13,705 bases of DNA from Verrucomicrobiales bacterium (GCA_003483645.1 DMYM01000027.1:1-13705), one strand, 5' to 3'; shown: positions 1-7,750, numbered from the stretch's first letter. The notes: generated from the sequence alone by a model not told the origin. Program-made: numbers and translations.

Positions 1-607
1 CGGGCATGCGCCCGGAGGGGCGACTGGCGTGCGGCCGCCGCAGAAACTCGGCCAGACTCTTGACGCTGTACTTCTTCTGCAGGGCCCCGAGCGGAACGGA
101 GGTTCTGCCGAGCAGCTCCTTTCCCTCTTCATCACGAGGCGGATGACAGGCCGCGCATCCCCGCGAATGGAACAATCTCCCGCCATGTCGCGCAGCCACC
201 GAATCGGGTGGCTGCAGCGCAAAGTCGCTTTTCTTCAGGGACAGGAGAAAGTGCGTGAGCGATTCGGCGATCTCCCCCCGTTCCCTGGCGCCCAGGTGCG
301 CCAGCACATCCGGCATGGTGGTTCCGGGTTTCGTCCCATGCGGATCGCGGAGAAAGGCCTCCAGATAATGTGGATTGACCCGCGATCCGACCGCAGAGAG
401 GCGGGGGGCCTTCTTCGCCTGGGCCGCAAATGGCGCCTCGCTCGCGTGACAGGCGACGCAATTCAATTCCTCGAGCAGGATCAGGCCTTTGAGGTCCGGA
501 TCGAGTTGACTGGAAACAATCCCGGGAATGATGACCTGGGCGAATGCTGCCGGAACGGCGCCTGCGAACAGCAGAGCTGCCGGAACTATCCAGCGGAAAG
601 ATCTCAC
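1..607 (-). CDS. Secreted diheme c-type cytochrome, 3' end beyond window
   Basis: Reading the minus strand from a GTG at 607 gives 202 codons with no stop before the window edge, so the C-terminus is missing. An in-frame TAG lies a few codons upstream of the GTG, which makes this the only sensible start; no clear Shine-Dalgarno is visible. Residues 1-23 form a signal peptide ending AFA before Gln. Two heme c attachment motifs follow: CVACH at residues 50-54 and CAACH at 151-155. Candidate distal Met ligands sit in TTMPD (Met98) and SGRMP (Met201). The two halves, each with heme motif, DPH/RPH segment and Met-Pro, look like a tandem cytochrome c duplication. Proteins of this style occur in Planctomycetes and Verrucomicrobia, often as the front part of much longer exported proteins, so a larger protein is likely. 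It probably carries electrons in the periplasm. It lies 137 bases downstream of ctaA on the same strand. Electron partner unknown. Confidence 0.8.
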   Translation of the reverse strand, partial: MRSFRWIVPAALLFAGAVPAAFAQVIIPGIVSSQLDPDLKGLILLEELNCVACHASEAPFAAQAKKAPRLSAVGSRVNPHYLEAFLRDPHGTKPGTTMPDVLAHLGARERGEIAESLTHFLLSLKKSDFALQPPDSVAARHGGRLFHSRGCAACHPPRDEEGKELLGRTSVPLGALQKKYSVKSLAEFLRRPHASRPSGRMP

Positions 608-744
608 GATGGGCGAATGCTAATCGGTGCCGAAGGCATGCCGATCCTTTTCTTGAACCGGGATCGGCCCACCCGTATTACCCGACGGAATGCTCCTTCC
701 CACGGAGCCAGGGCAGGGCGGGGGCGCTCCTGCTCAAATCGGCA

Positions 745-1803
745 CTACCCAGGCTCACCGGCAACCCCTTTTCCCAGCTGGTTGGCGAGAAATAAGGCCG
801 CCGAGAAAAGAGCCAGCGCTCCACCCTGGTGAATGGTGGCGATCGACACCGGCACGCGCAGAAGCAGGGTCGAGATGCCCAGCACAACCTGGATCAACAG
901 GATTGCCAGAAGGAGGTGGAAGCCGATTCTGATCCGACGGGGCAGAGCATGGCGTCTTGCGTGGAGCCAGAAAACCGGAACCAAGGCAAACAGGAGCGTC
1001 GCAAGAATCCGGTGATTGAATTGCACGGTAACGGGATTCTCGAAGACATTTCTCCATGCCGGATCAAGATACAGGAGCCCCTCCGGAACCACCCGACCGC
1101 CCATCAGGGGAAAGGTGTTGTGAATGAGGCCGGCCTTCAGGCCGGCCACAAATCCTCCCGAAAGAACGGTCACAAAGACCAGGCAGGGGATGAGAACGGA
1201 GAAGCGCCGGAGCCCACGATGGTCGGTGCCTGGTTTGCCGGCAGAGTTCGGCCACAGCAGATCGAACGCAATCCAGAGAATGTAGCCGTAGATCAGGAAC
1301 GCCAGCCCGAGATGAGCGGTCAACCGGTATTGGCTGACATGGGGAACATCCGCCAGCCCACTCTGGACCATGTACCAACCGAGCACCCCCTGCAGCCCGC
1401 CGAGAACCACCATGATTCCCAGTTTCAGGGCCAGTGTCCGATCGATCTTCCTCCTGACCACGAAGTAGATCAGCGGCAGCATGACGATAAGCCCGATCAG
1501 GCGCCCGAGAAGGCGATGGAAGTATTCGAGATAGAAGATGCCCTTGAACCCCTCGAGGTCCATATTGAGATTCACCAGCTGAAATTCCGGCGACTGCTGA
1601 TAGAGCTCAAAGACCTCCTCCCAATCATCCTGGTTCAGCGGGGGAAGAACACCGGTGACCGGTTTCCATTCCACCATCGAGAGCCCCGAGCCCGTCAGCC
1701 TGGTTGCCCCGCCCAGCACGACCATTCCGGCAAGGGTCGCACAACAGATCAGGAGCCAGATCGCGATGGGGCGATGATGAGTTCGGGTCTCTGGAATGGC
1801 CAT
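745..1803 (-). CDS. ctaA: Heme A synthase (CtaA/COX15 family)
   Basis: A 352-residue polytopic inner-membrane protein that converts heme O to heme A for aa3-type cytochrome oxidase. The N-terminus has the family block GGATRLTGSGLS followed by EWKPVTG. The conserved heme-ligand or substrate-site histidines are all present: EYFHR (His96), TAHLG (His164), FNHR (His264) and IHQG (His325), along with the IHNTFPLMGG loop (His228). About eight hydrophobic helices can be seen. The sequence style is that of the mitochondrial/alphaproteobacterial COX15 type (type 2), not the short Bacillus type. I place the start at the ATG at 1803, because the family normally begins shortly before the RPIAIWL-type first helix. 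A GTG at 1833 would add ten residues and has a weak GGAAG twelve bases upstream. No cytochrome oxidase subunit, heme O synthase or SCO gene is in the window. The diheme cytochrome follows on the same strand. Confidence 0.95.
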   Translation of the reverse strand: MAIPETRTHHRPIAIWLLICCATLAGMVVLGGATRLTGSGLSMVEWKPVTGVLPPLNQDDWEEVFELYQQSPEFQLVNLNMDLEGFKGIFYLEYFHRLLGRLIGLIVMLPLIYFVVRRKIDRTLALKLGIMVVLGGLQGVLGWYMVQSGLADVPHVSQYRLTAHLGLAFLIYGYILWIAFDLLWPNSAGKPGTDHRGLRRFSVLIPCLVFVTVLSGGFVAGLKAGLIHNTFPLMGGRVVPEGLLYLDPAWRNVFENPVTVQFNHRILATLLFALVPVFWLHARRHALPRRIRIGFHLLLAILLIQVVLGISTLLLRVPVSIATIHQGGALALFSAALFLANQLGKGVAGEPG

Positions 1804-1869
1804 GGACAAAATACTGCACACCGGGTCCGTCACCCGGGAGCAGCTCTTCCGGCTCAGCCAGTCCCGGTT

Positions 1870-2088
1870 CTAAGGCGTCTGGCAGATCGTCTGCATCTTC
1901 CACGCCTTGATCGATCTGATACTCGCATCCCCACCCTTGGCGGACAAGCGGATGTTCGAACTTTCCCGAATGTGTCGATGAGTCATCGCCTGGCGGTCGC
2001 TGGCAAAGACCTCGACCAAGTTCTTGTCGATGAACACGCGCAAGGTGAGGTCTTCATCCTTCTTGAGCACAAACGACGTTCGAGCCAT
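1870..2088 (-). pseudogene. C-terminal remnant of a GH32-like glycosidase
   Basis: From the ATG at 2088 to the TAG at 1870 there are only 72 codons. They read like the end of a glycoside hydrolase family 32 (invertase/levanase) beta-sandwich domain: FVLKKDEDLTLRVFIDKN, then LVEVFASDRQAM, then a KGGD segment and a final IKAWKM. The LRVFID...VEVFANDR pattern is the conserved tail of GH32 proteins, which are normally 450 residues or more. The catalytic propeller with its WMNDPNG, RDP and EC motifs is entirely absent. The frame stays open upstream to about 2187, but that extension shows no family resemblance and runs into the 5' region of the divergent propeller gene. The most likely reading is a truncated, non-functional remnant. 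A small standalone beta-sandwich protein is possible but unlikely. It lies 36 to 66 bases upstream of ctaA on the same strand. Confidence 0.6.
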
Positions 2089-2115
2089 TGACCCGGATTG
2101 CCGGATCGCTATGCT
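2088..2115 (+). promoter_or_regulatory. Possible sigma70-type promoter for the propeller gene
   Basis: TTGACC at 2088-2093 and TATGCT at 2110-2115 are separated by 16 bases, resembling -35 and -10 boxes (5 of 6 and 4 of 6 matches to the Escherichia coli consensus). Transcription would start near 2121-2123. That falls at the ATG at 2122, so either that ATG is leaderless or translation begins further downstream (TTG 2188). The match is by eye only, and promoter rules in this phylum are poorly fixed. Confidence 0.25.
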
Positions 2116-2121
2116 CGCGGT

Positions 2122-3609
2122 ATGAGAACGAGCCCTGCTTCCGGGCGGCCATTTGGGATCTGCAACACGTGGGTAACGCCGTCTCACTTGTCAAGGAGCG
2201 TGCTGCTCGCATCCCTCTTGCTGCTCCCGTGCCCGTGGACCGCAGCGGAAAAGTTGAGTGCGTCCTGGCCGCAGTTCCGTGGCCCCAATGCTTCCGGAGT
2301 TGCCCATGATTCCAAGCCGCCCCTGAAGATCGGCCCTGCCTCGCATGTCTTGTGGAAGAAGGATGTGCCGAGATCGCCCTCCTCTCCCTGTGTCTGGGGC
2401 GGACGAATCTTTCTCACCACCTTTGCCGAAGGCGAACTCAGGACCTGCTGCTACGACCGGGCCAGGGGAGACCTGCTCTGGACCAGGGGGATCAAGCCCG
2501 AGAAACTGGAGATCTATCATCGAAGCGAAGGAAGCCCCGCCGCCCCCACTCCGGCCACCGACGGGACGCACGTGGTGAGTTACTTCGGTTCCACCGGTCT
2601 CGTCTGCTACGACTTCGACGGCCGGGAACTGTGGCGCTATCCGATGGCCATCACGCGCAGTGCCGGCGATTTCGGATCCGGCTCCTCACCCATCATCACC
2701 GGAAATCTCGTCATCCTGAATCGCGACCAGCTCATCGACGCCAAGCTCCTGGCCCTGGATGTGAAAACCGGGGGAAAAGTGTGGATGACGCCTCGACCCG
2801 ATGGATACGGCAGTTTTGGCACGCCCATCATCTGGAACAACGCCGGGCACCATCAGGTCGTGATTCCCGGATCAGTGCGTCTCAAAGGCTACGACCTGAA
2901 GACGGGCAAAGAGCGATGGATGGTCGATGGCCTCGCGGCCTTTGCCTGCACCACCCCAGTCGTCGACCACAAGCGGCTCTTCTTCGTGGCCTGGTCCTAT
3001 GGCGCCAGCGACAGCCCCTGGCCCTCCTGGCCGGAGTTCCGGAAGCAGCACGACAGGAACAAGGACGGTGAAATCTCCATGGACGAGTTCAAGGGGCAGG
3101 CCCTCGATTTCTACCAAGGTCTGGATCTCGACAAGGACGGCAAGATCACGGGCGCGGACTGGGTCAAGGTGAAGAAGCGTTCCGCCGAAGGTAAGAACAT
3201 GGCCATCGCGGTTGAACCGGGAGGCCGGGGTGACATCACGAAGACACACGTGGACTGGAAATTCACAAAAGGACTGCCCTACGTGTCATCACCGCTTCTG
3301 TATGACGGCCGACTCTATTTCGTTCGCGACGGTGGTCTCCTGTCCTGCCTCGATGCCGAGACGGGCGAACCTCACTACAGTCGAAATCGTATCGGTGCGG
3401 GTGGCAAGTACTACGCCTCCCCGGTGGCCGCGGATGGAAGAATCTATCTGGCCTCAACGAACGGCGATCTGACCGTGGTGAAGGCGGGCGGGAAGGAGCC
3501 CGAAATCCTGCACCGGGCTGCATTTGAGGAACGTATCGACGCCACACCCGCCCTGGTCGGCAACCGGATCTACCTGCGCACCGAGAGCAAGCTCTACGCC
3601 TTTGAGTAG
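2122..3609 (+). CDS. Secreted PQQ-like beta-propeller with an EF-hand pair
   Basis: A protein of about 495 residues that belongs to the PQQ-binding-like beta-propeller repeat class. Repeats of the form DxxTGxxxW are visible at LDVKTGGKVWM, YDLKTGKERWM, YDFDGRELWR and LDAETGEPHY, alternating with SSPxxxxGRxYF-type strands. After the signal sequence comes WPQFRGPNASG, typical of exported Planctomycetes/Verrucomicrobia members. Two canonical 12-residue calcium loops lie between blades: DRNKDGEISMDE (311-322) and DLDKDGKITGAD (335-346). No PQQ-dehydrogenase cofactor-binding signature is recognised, so an enzymatic role is not supported; it may be a periplasmic scaffold or substrate-binding propeller. 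The start is uncertain. ATG 2122 gives a long N-region before the hydrophobic core. TTG 2188 would give a compact signal peptide, MSRSVLLASLLLLPCPWTAA, and GTG 2200 is also in frame but only one base after AAGGAG. It is the only plus-strand gene in the window and converges on the transglutaminase gene. Confidence 0.85.
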   Translation: MRTSPASGRPFGICNTWVTPSHLSRSVLLASLLLLPCPWTAAEKLSASWPQFRGPNASGVAHDSKPPLKIGPASHVLWKKDVPRSPSSPCVWGGRIFLTTFAEGELRTCCYDRARGDLLWTRGIKPEKLEIYHRSEGSPAAPTPATDGTHVVSYFGSTGLVCYDFDGRELWRYPMAITRSAGDFGSGSSPIITGNLVILNRDQLIDAKLLALDVKTGGKVWMTPRPDGYGSFGTPIIWNNAGHHQVVIPGSVRLKGYDLKTGKERWMVDGLAAFACTTPVVDHKRLFFVAWSYGASDSPWPSWPEFRKQHDRNKDGEISMDEFKGQALDFYQGLDLDKDGKITGADWVKVKKRSAEGKNMAIAVEPGGRGDITKTHVDWKFTKGLPYVSSPLLYDGRLYFVRDGGLLSCLDAETGEPHYSRNRIGAGGKYYASPVAADGRIYLASTNGDLTVVKAGGKEPEILHRAAFEERIDATPALVGNRIYLRTESKLYAFE

Positions 3610-3717
3610 GACTCCGGACACTGCAGGCAGTCACTCCACCTGCCACGGGACTGTTCCCACGTATGGGCGACCGGGGCTGTGACCACACAACCCCGTGGAG
3701 ATCTCTGCCGTTCCCTC

Positions 3718-3906
3718 CTCCCCGATCGCCTCCAAATCTTCGTTGGTATACGGCAGTTTGCGATCCTTGAGCTCGTTGCGGATCTTTCCGATAGCGAAGG
3801 CCTTGATGGGCACTTTCCATCCATTCCATGTGAGGTCAATGTAGTTGATCAGGTCGGCAAGCTGCTGGTCGTCGCAGGCCGCTTCTCTTCCTACGAGGGA
3901 TCGATC
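3718..3906 (-). pseudogene. Probable C-terminal remnant of a cytochrome c domain
   Basis: On the minus strand, about 60 codons read like real protein inside an otherwise non-coding stretch: CDDQQLADLINYIDLTWNGW, then IRNELKDRKLPYTNEDLEAI. The D-x-Q-L-A-D-L-x-x-Y-I helix, the aromatic W-x-x-W and the basic tail ending R-x-x-P-x-T-x-x-L match the end of cytochrome c domains in Planctomycetes/Verrucomicrobia exported proteins, where it follows the distal Met. No CxxCH motif, signal sequence or credible start precedes it. The same frame has CGTCP further upstream (near 3980), which could be a decayed heme motif but is probably chance. An adjacent frame ending near 3893 may hold a little more of the same gene, implying a frameshift. 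The family call rests on motif pattern only. A very short novel protein is the alternative. Confidence 0.4.
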
Positions 3907-4041
3907 GCTGGATCCAGACTCAGTATGAGCTGCATGGCGGGATCCGGTGAGGTGGGTCCCTCCAGCCGGAAAACCGGGGGGACAGGTGCCGCACCCAAGG
4001 GGTGGACCCGGCGGCCACGACCCCGGACTCGTTCGGACCAG

Positions 4042-4067
4042 AAAGCCACCCTTCCCGGGTGGACTTT
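4042..4067 (-). terminator. Terminator-like hairpin after the transglutaminase gene
   Basis: CCACCC (4046-4051) and GGGTGG (4057-4062) form a perfect 6-bp GC stem with a 5-base loop. The flanking AAAG (4042-4045) and CTTT (4064-4067) extend it by four pairs past one bulged base. On the minus strand it lies about 42 bases after the transglutaminase stop and is followed by CTTTCTGG, a weak U-tract. It could also serve the converging plus-strand gene. The short U-run keeps confidence modest. Confidence 0.35.
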
Positions 4068-4108
4068 CTTGTGCCAGGGAGAATTCACCACCCCGGGTCT
4101 GCTCCCGC

Positions 4109-6340
4109 CTACTTCCCCCGCTGGGCCCTGCCAATCTGCTCCCGCAATCCACGACACAACTCCTTGAACTGTCCTTCCTCCCTGGGGGCGAGACCGATGG
4201 GATCGAAGCGAGCCTTCCAATGATAACTGACCGCCCGGCGCAGATCAGCTTCGACAGCAGGAACGAGTTCACCCAGTCCGAGGATCCATTCAGTGAAGGC
4301 TCTGCTCTCATTCCGGGGACCCAGGCGACGCTCGGCGAGCCGGGCCAGGTCGTGGAGAGGAGTTCGCATGACCTCTGCCCGCATAGTCCCGCCAGCTTCC
4401 TCCCGGCGACGGGTCCTGCTTTGCCATAGACGCACCACGAGGCAGGCGAGGAGGAGAGCCCCCACTGTGATGATGAGCCAGTTGACCATCCCGGTATTTC
4501 CCGGCAACGTTCTCCAGACTAGGAAATCCTCGCGCATCTTCTGCCACCAATCGATCAGGTGGTAGGACCACGGCAGCCCTGATCCTTCATAGTCGAGCCA
4601 TCGCGGGGTGGTGGCATCGAAATCCTCCCAGCGCCCATAGGAAGCTGGATCCGCTCCATCGGGAATCTCATCCGGAGGCATCGTTCCGTGCCAGACCCGG
4701 CACCAGGCATGGGCGTGACTACCCCGCAACAGCCACTCACCGTCCCTGCTCTGCTCCTGGCCAGAGTATCCCACGCAGTAACGGGCCGGAATTCCGGCCT
4801 CCCGAAGGAGCAGGACCGCCGCAGTGGCGAAGTACTCACAGTGCCCAACCTGTGTCTCACTGAGAAACCTGGACACCGCCCAGTTCTCCCTGCTGGCACG
4901 CTGGTATCCGAGGAACATGCTGTAGGAAAAATCCGGGCCGAAAAATCGCTCCTTGATCAACTTGGTGGCCTCGCGGGCAGGGAGCCCCCGCAATCCCCAC
5001 TCGTCGCAGAGATCGCGGATGCCCTTCCGCTCCGGGTCGGGAATCCACTCCTCATCCGCATTCAGGCGCCCGGGTATGCGCTCCGCCAGCGGAACCTGCA
5101 GATCAAGTTCGGGATCAGGCAACGCTTCGTAAAGGGGCCGTCCCCCGGCGAAGGCCTCAAAGGAAACCACTCCGTGATCGGGATTCTCAAGCCGGACCGT
5201 TCCGAGGGAATTCCAGTCGATGCCACCACCGGCAACCTGGAATCCCGAAAGCCGTTGGGTGGTGGAGGGCAGAGGAAGGGGAGTCTTGGTATCCACCTTT
5301 CCTCTCACGATCAGCTTGCGCCGGATCCCGGGATCGCGGTCAAACTCGGCAGGATCGAAGGCAAACTGCAACAAGCCGTTGGGCAGGGTGCGGTCCCAAA
5401 GGGGCTCATAGTCACCCTCCCGCTTGTCGAGTTCGGTCCCGCCCGGTTCTTCATCCCTGTTCCCTGGCGGGACATCCTGCCCCCCGCCCCCGCGTTCGGG
5501 CACCGGACGGTGCCACCACTGCCCCCCCGTGTAATGGTTGTAGCCAGCTTCGCGGAAGAGGCGCGATCCTCCTGCCTCCGTGTCACGCACCCGCCATCGA
5601 ATACGCTTCGACTGTTTGATCATTCCAAGCTGGCCGATGGCGGTCTGCGAGCTGTCTCCCGTCGTGTAACCTCCGGGCGGGGTGCCAAACACGCTGTCCA
5701 GGCTCATCCACAGGGCATTGAGACCAATCGATCCCCCTGCCCCCAGAACACCGGCCAGCAGAAGAGCCACCCCGATGCTGAAGGGGCGCAGGCGACCTAC
5801 CGGACTGGCAAAGACCAGCGCGCAGGACGCAAGAAAGATCATACCCGCAAAAAAGGCCAGCTCGTCAATCCGGCTCAGTGCGGCAGCCACCATCACGAGG
5901 CAGAGATAGGGATAGCCGACATGGATCTGGATGGGCGACACCTTGCGACCCGCTCTGCGGTCGATGAGCATCTTGTGCCGCGCAATCAGGGAAAAGGTAT
6001 TGAGTGGCATACCCGGCTCGGTGGCGTAGTTCTGCGCAAGAAGAACCGGCAAAAGGCAAACCGGCATCCAGGCAAGGACCTCAAAGAGAAGAATCTGACT
6101 CGACCCCTGCAACCAGGCCCACACCAGGGTGAGCACCCCCAGGACAAGGGCCAGGTACCAGGCCCGGACAAAGCCCCGCTCGCCGAAGTGCCAGCGCAGA
6201 TCAGTCCAGGAGCGGCCCTCCGCCAGCAGGGCACAGACCAAGCCCACCACCGGGTGGCCGGTCACTCCTCCCCAGAACAACAGGGTGGCTCCCTCGAGAA
6301 GCCGGGGAGGACTATGGGGATCGTTCAGGCTGCGGTTCAC
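4109..6340 (-). CDS. TgpA-like membrane transglutaminase-domain protein
   Basis: A 743-residue inner-membrane protein with the layout of the TgpA family. About six N-terminal helices (roughly 15-42, 58-77, 81-103, 140-155, 160-179, 185-207) are followed by a long periplasmic region, a transglutaminase core, one more helix (619-637) and a cytoplasmic tail of about 100 residues. The cysteine-protease-like triad is intact: Cys501 in VGHCEYFA, His544 in SHAHAW and Asp575 in DFDATTP, so catalysis is plausible. The substrate is unknown; TgpA-type proteins are linked to the cell envelope and are found beside moxR and DUF58 genes, as here. The start is a GTG at 6340 whose GTGA overlaps the DUF58 stop by four bases. 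The frame extends upstream to 6523, but that part lies over the DUF58 gene and is not family-like. It is the last gene of the five-gene run; a hairpin follows its stop. Confidence 0.9.
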   Translation of the reverse strand: MNRSLNDPHSPPRLLEGATLLFWGGVTGHPVVGLVCALLAEGRSWTDLRWHFGERGFVRAWYLALVLGVLTLVWAWLQGSSQILLFEVLAWMPVCLLPVLLAQNYATEPGMPLNTFSLIARHKMLIDRRAGRKVSPIQIHVGYPYLCLVMVAAALSRIDELAFFAGMIFLASCALVFASPVGRLRPFSIGVALLLAGVLGAGGSIGLNALWMSLDSVFGTPPGGYTTGDSSQTAIGQLGMIKQSKRIRWRVRDTEAGGSRLFREAGYNHYTGGQWWHRPVPERGGGGQDVPPGNRDEEPGGTELDKREGDYEPLWDRTLPNGLLQFAFDPAEFDRDPGIRRKLIVRGKVDTKTPLPLPSTTQRLSGFQVAGGGIDWNSLGTVRLENPDHGVVSFEAFAGGRPLYEALPDPELDLQVPLAERIPGRLNADEEWIPDPERKGIRDLCDEWGLRGLPAREATKLIKERFFGPDFSYSMFLGYQRASRENWAVSRFLSETQVGHCEYFATAAVLLLREAGIPARYCVGYSGQEQSRDGEWLLRGSHAHAWCRVWHGTMPPDEIPDGADPASYGRWEDFDATTPRWLDYEGSGLPWSYHLIDWWQKMREDFLVWRTLPGNTGMVNWLIITVGALLLACLVVRLWQSRTRRREEAGGTMRAEVMRTPLHDLARLAERRLGPRNESRAFTEWILGLGELVPAVEADLRRAVSYHWKARFDPIGLAPREEGQFKELCRGLREQIGRAQRGK

Positions 6341-7743
6341 GACTGAAGTTTGAGCAGTCCCTCCTGCACGTTGGGCGGTTCCAGCAACAGATGGCGACAG
6401 GGAAGCGGATCGGCATCGATCATCGCCCTGGTTTCCGAGGCACAACGACAAAGGATGAACGGCATGATTTCCATCCCGGCGCTGACGAGGTGCCGAAGGA
6501 AGCGCGCCCTTCCGGGTGTCCAACCGGTGAAGACGCAGATGCAGGCAGTCAACCGGTCGCCATGCCGCTTGACCAGCTGCTCCAGATCATCGAGGTGCTC
6601 TTCCGGTTCGGCCTCCACCCCAGCGAGCACTTCCAGGAGTTTTTCGGCCCTGGCTTCTCCCCGACCAGCCTTCACGACGATGGCTTCATCCTTGATGAAC
6701 ATGAGGTCAAGTATGCTGCGCCTGGTATCGATGGCGCATGCAAAGGAAGCTGCCACCGCCACCGTCTCCTCAAAGAGGTCATCGTCCCCCTCCTCCGTGA
6801 AATTATCGAGCACCAGCCCGTAGCGTGGAAAGTAGATGTCCTCGAATTCCTTTACGATGGGCCGCCCGGTCTTGGCCCAGCCCTTCCAGTGAATGCGGCG
6901 CAGGGCATCGCCGCTGCGGTAGTCGCGCAACCCGAGGAATTCGCCCGACTGACCGATGGTGTTTGAGACGGCTTCACCCCCGAGCTGTAAACAGGCCTCA
7001 CCGGGCAGGTTCAGATCCGGGAGACGATAACGCCGGGGAAATACAACCAGGGTATCTCCCCCTGCCTCCACCTTGCGGCAGCGCTGGAAGAGACCGAAGG
7101 GATCGGGCAGACGCACTCTAAGATCATTCAGGAGCACCACTCCGCGCCGCTGCGGCTTCAGGTGCAACGGCATGCGCAAGGACTCACGCGGGCGCACCGT
7201 GCGATGTTCTCCCTGGTCCTCGCTCTCAAAGAGGAGGCGCTGTTCCATGAGCCAGCGCCAGCGATAGTACACGAAGAACCGGTCAAAGGCGTTCCGTTCC
7301 CCCTCGCCCGGCTCCTGGGTGAAGGCGAAGTTGGGCAGCGACGGCCTGGCATCGGGAGCACGCTCGGAAAGAAGAAAGCCGCGCACTGGACGCCGTCCTT
7401 CATTGGTGACCGTCACCATGTAGGGGAAGGATTCACCGACCGTGGCGTAGCGCGGCAGTTCCCGCCGGGCCGATAATCGCGCGCGCCGGGCCCAGGACCA
7501 GACAAGGGATATCACCAGCACACCGAAAACCAGCGAGAAGACCTGGTAGAGCGTGGACTTGGAGAGATCGACTCCCAGGATGGCTGTCAGCAAGAGGAGG
7601 GCAAGGACCACCCAGCCCGCAGCGGTCACCCGCCGGTTGAGGGACAGGGAGAGATCCGATCCCCGCGCGTAACTCCGGTAGAGGAGGCGATAGAGCAAGG
7701 GCACCTGGGGGACCGGTCGCTTCGCGGTTCCACCTTCAGTCAT
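6337..7743 (-). CDS. DUF58 domain protein (MoxR-associated)
   Basis: A 468-residue protein. Two N-terminal membrane helices (about 42-58 and 68-85) are followed by a beta-rich segment with a PQRRG block and an RLPDPFGLF block, both usual in this family. Next is the DUF58 signature DYRSGDALRRIHWKGWAK (274-291) followed by a VKEFE segment. The C-terminal part has a von Willebrand A-like alternation (LVLDNF, then a conserved-looking ILDLMFIKDE strand), which fits DUF58 proteins being vWA-related. The molecular function is unestablished; these proteins almost always accompany MoxR ATPases and are proposed clients or partners. The ATG at 7743 is chosen because AAAGGAGA lies seven bases upstream; the longer frame to 7833 would overlap the moxR gene. 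There is a 43-base gap after the MoxR gene and a GTGA overlap with the transglutaminase gene downstream. Confidence 0.92.
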   Translation of the reverse strand: MTEGGTAKRPVPQVPLLYRLLYRSYARGSDLSLSLNRRVTAAGWVVLALLLLTAILGVDLSKSTLYQVFSLVFGVLVISLVWSWARRARLSARRELPRYATVGESFPYMVTVTNEGRRPVRGFLLSERAPDARPSLPNFAFTQEPGEGERNAFDRFFVYYRWRWLMEQRLLFESEDQGEHRTVRPRESLRMPLHLKPQRRGVVLLNDLRVRLPDPFGLFQRCRKVEAGGDTLVVFPRRYRLPDLNLPGEACLQLGGEAVSNTIGQSGEFLGLRDYRSGDALRRIHWKGWAKTGRPIVKEFEDIYFPRYGLVLDNFTEEGDDDLFEETVAVAASFACAIDTRRSILDLMFIKDEAIVVKAGRGEARAEKLLEVLAGVEAEPEEHLDDLEQLVKRHGDRLTACICVFTGWTPGRARFLRHLVSAGMEIMPFILCRCASETRAMIDADPLPCRHLLLEPPNVQEGLLKLQS

Positions 7744-7750
7744 GACTTGA

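Larger units (their letters stand above)
3610..4108. other. Gene-poor stretch between convergent genes
   Basis: About 500 bases separate the end of the propeller gene from the end of the transglutaminase gene. I see no intact gene. It contains the cytochrome-like remnant at about 3718-3906 and a GC-rich hairpin at 4042-4067. Roughly 3610-3717 and 3907-4041 hold nothing recognisable beyond short inverted repeats. An open minus-strand frame crosses the whole stretch, but its upstream half is only the out-of-frame shadow of the transglutaminase gene end. Confidence 0.6.

Noticed and set aside
640..668. Perfect 8-bp inverted repeat (GCCGATCC/GGATCGGC) with a 13-base loop between ctaA and the cytochrome gene
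   Set aside because: No U-tract follows on the minus strand, and several such repeats are expected by chance in a window of this size.
829..2091. A 420-codon open frame on the plus strand
   Set aside because: Antisense to ctaA and the GH32-like remnant, and made of Gln/Asp/Pro-rich sequence that mirrors the complement of a membrane protein.
3643..3698. Inverted repeat CCACGGG/CCCGTGG after the propeller gene with a small CCCA/TGGG hairpin inside
   Set aside because: The 42-base loop and lack of a U-run make it a poor terminator, and the inner stem is only 4 bp.
4688..6346. A 552-codon open frame on the plus strand
   Set aside because: It lies wholly antisense to the transglutaminase gene, whose triad and membrane helices are clear. 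The plus-strand product is polar, low in hydrophobic segments and resembles no family; such mirror frames are common in GC-rich DNA.
6341..6523. Upstream in-frame extension of the transglutaminase gene by 61 codons
   Set aside because: It overlaps the end of the DUF58 gene by about 180 bases, contains no membrane or family-like sequence, and the GTG at 6340 gives a natural four-base overlap.
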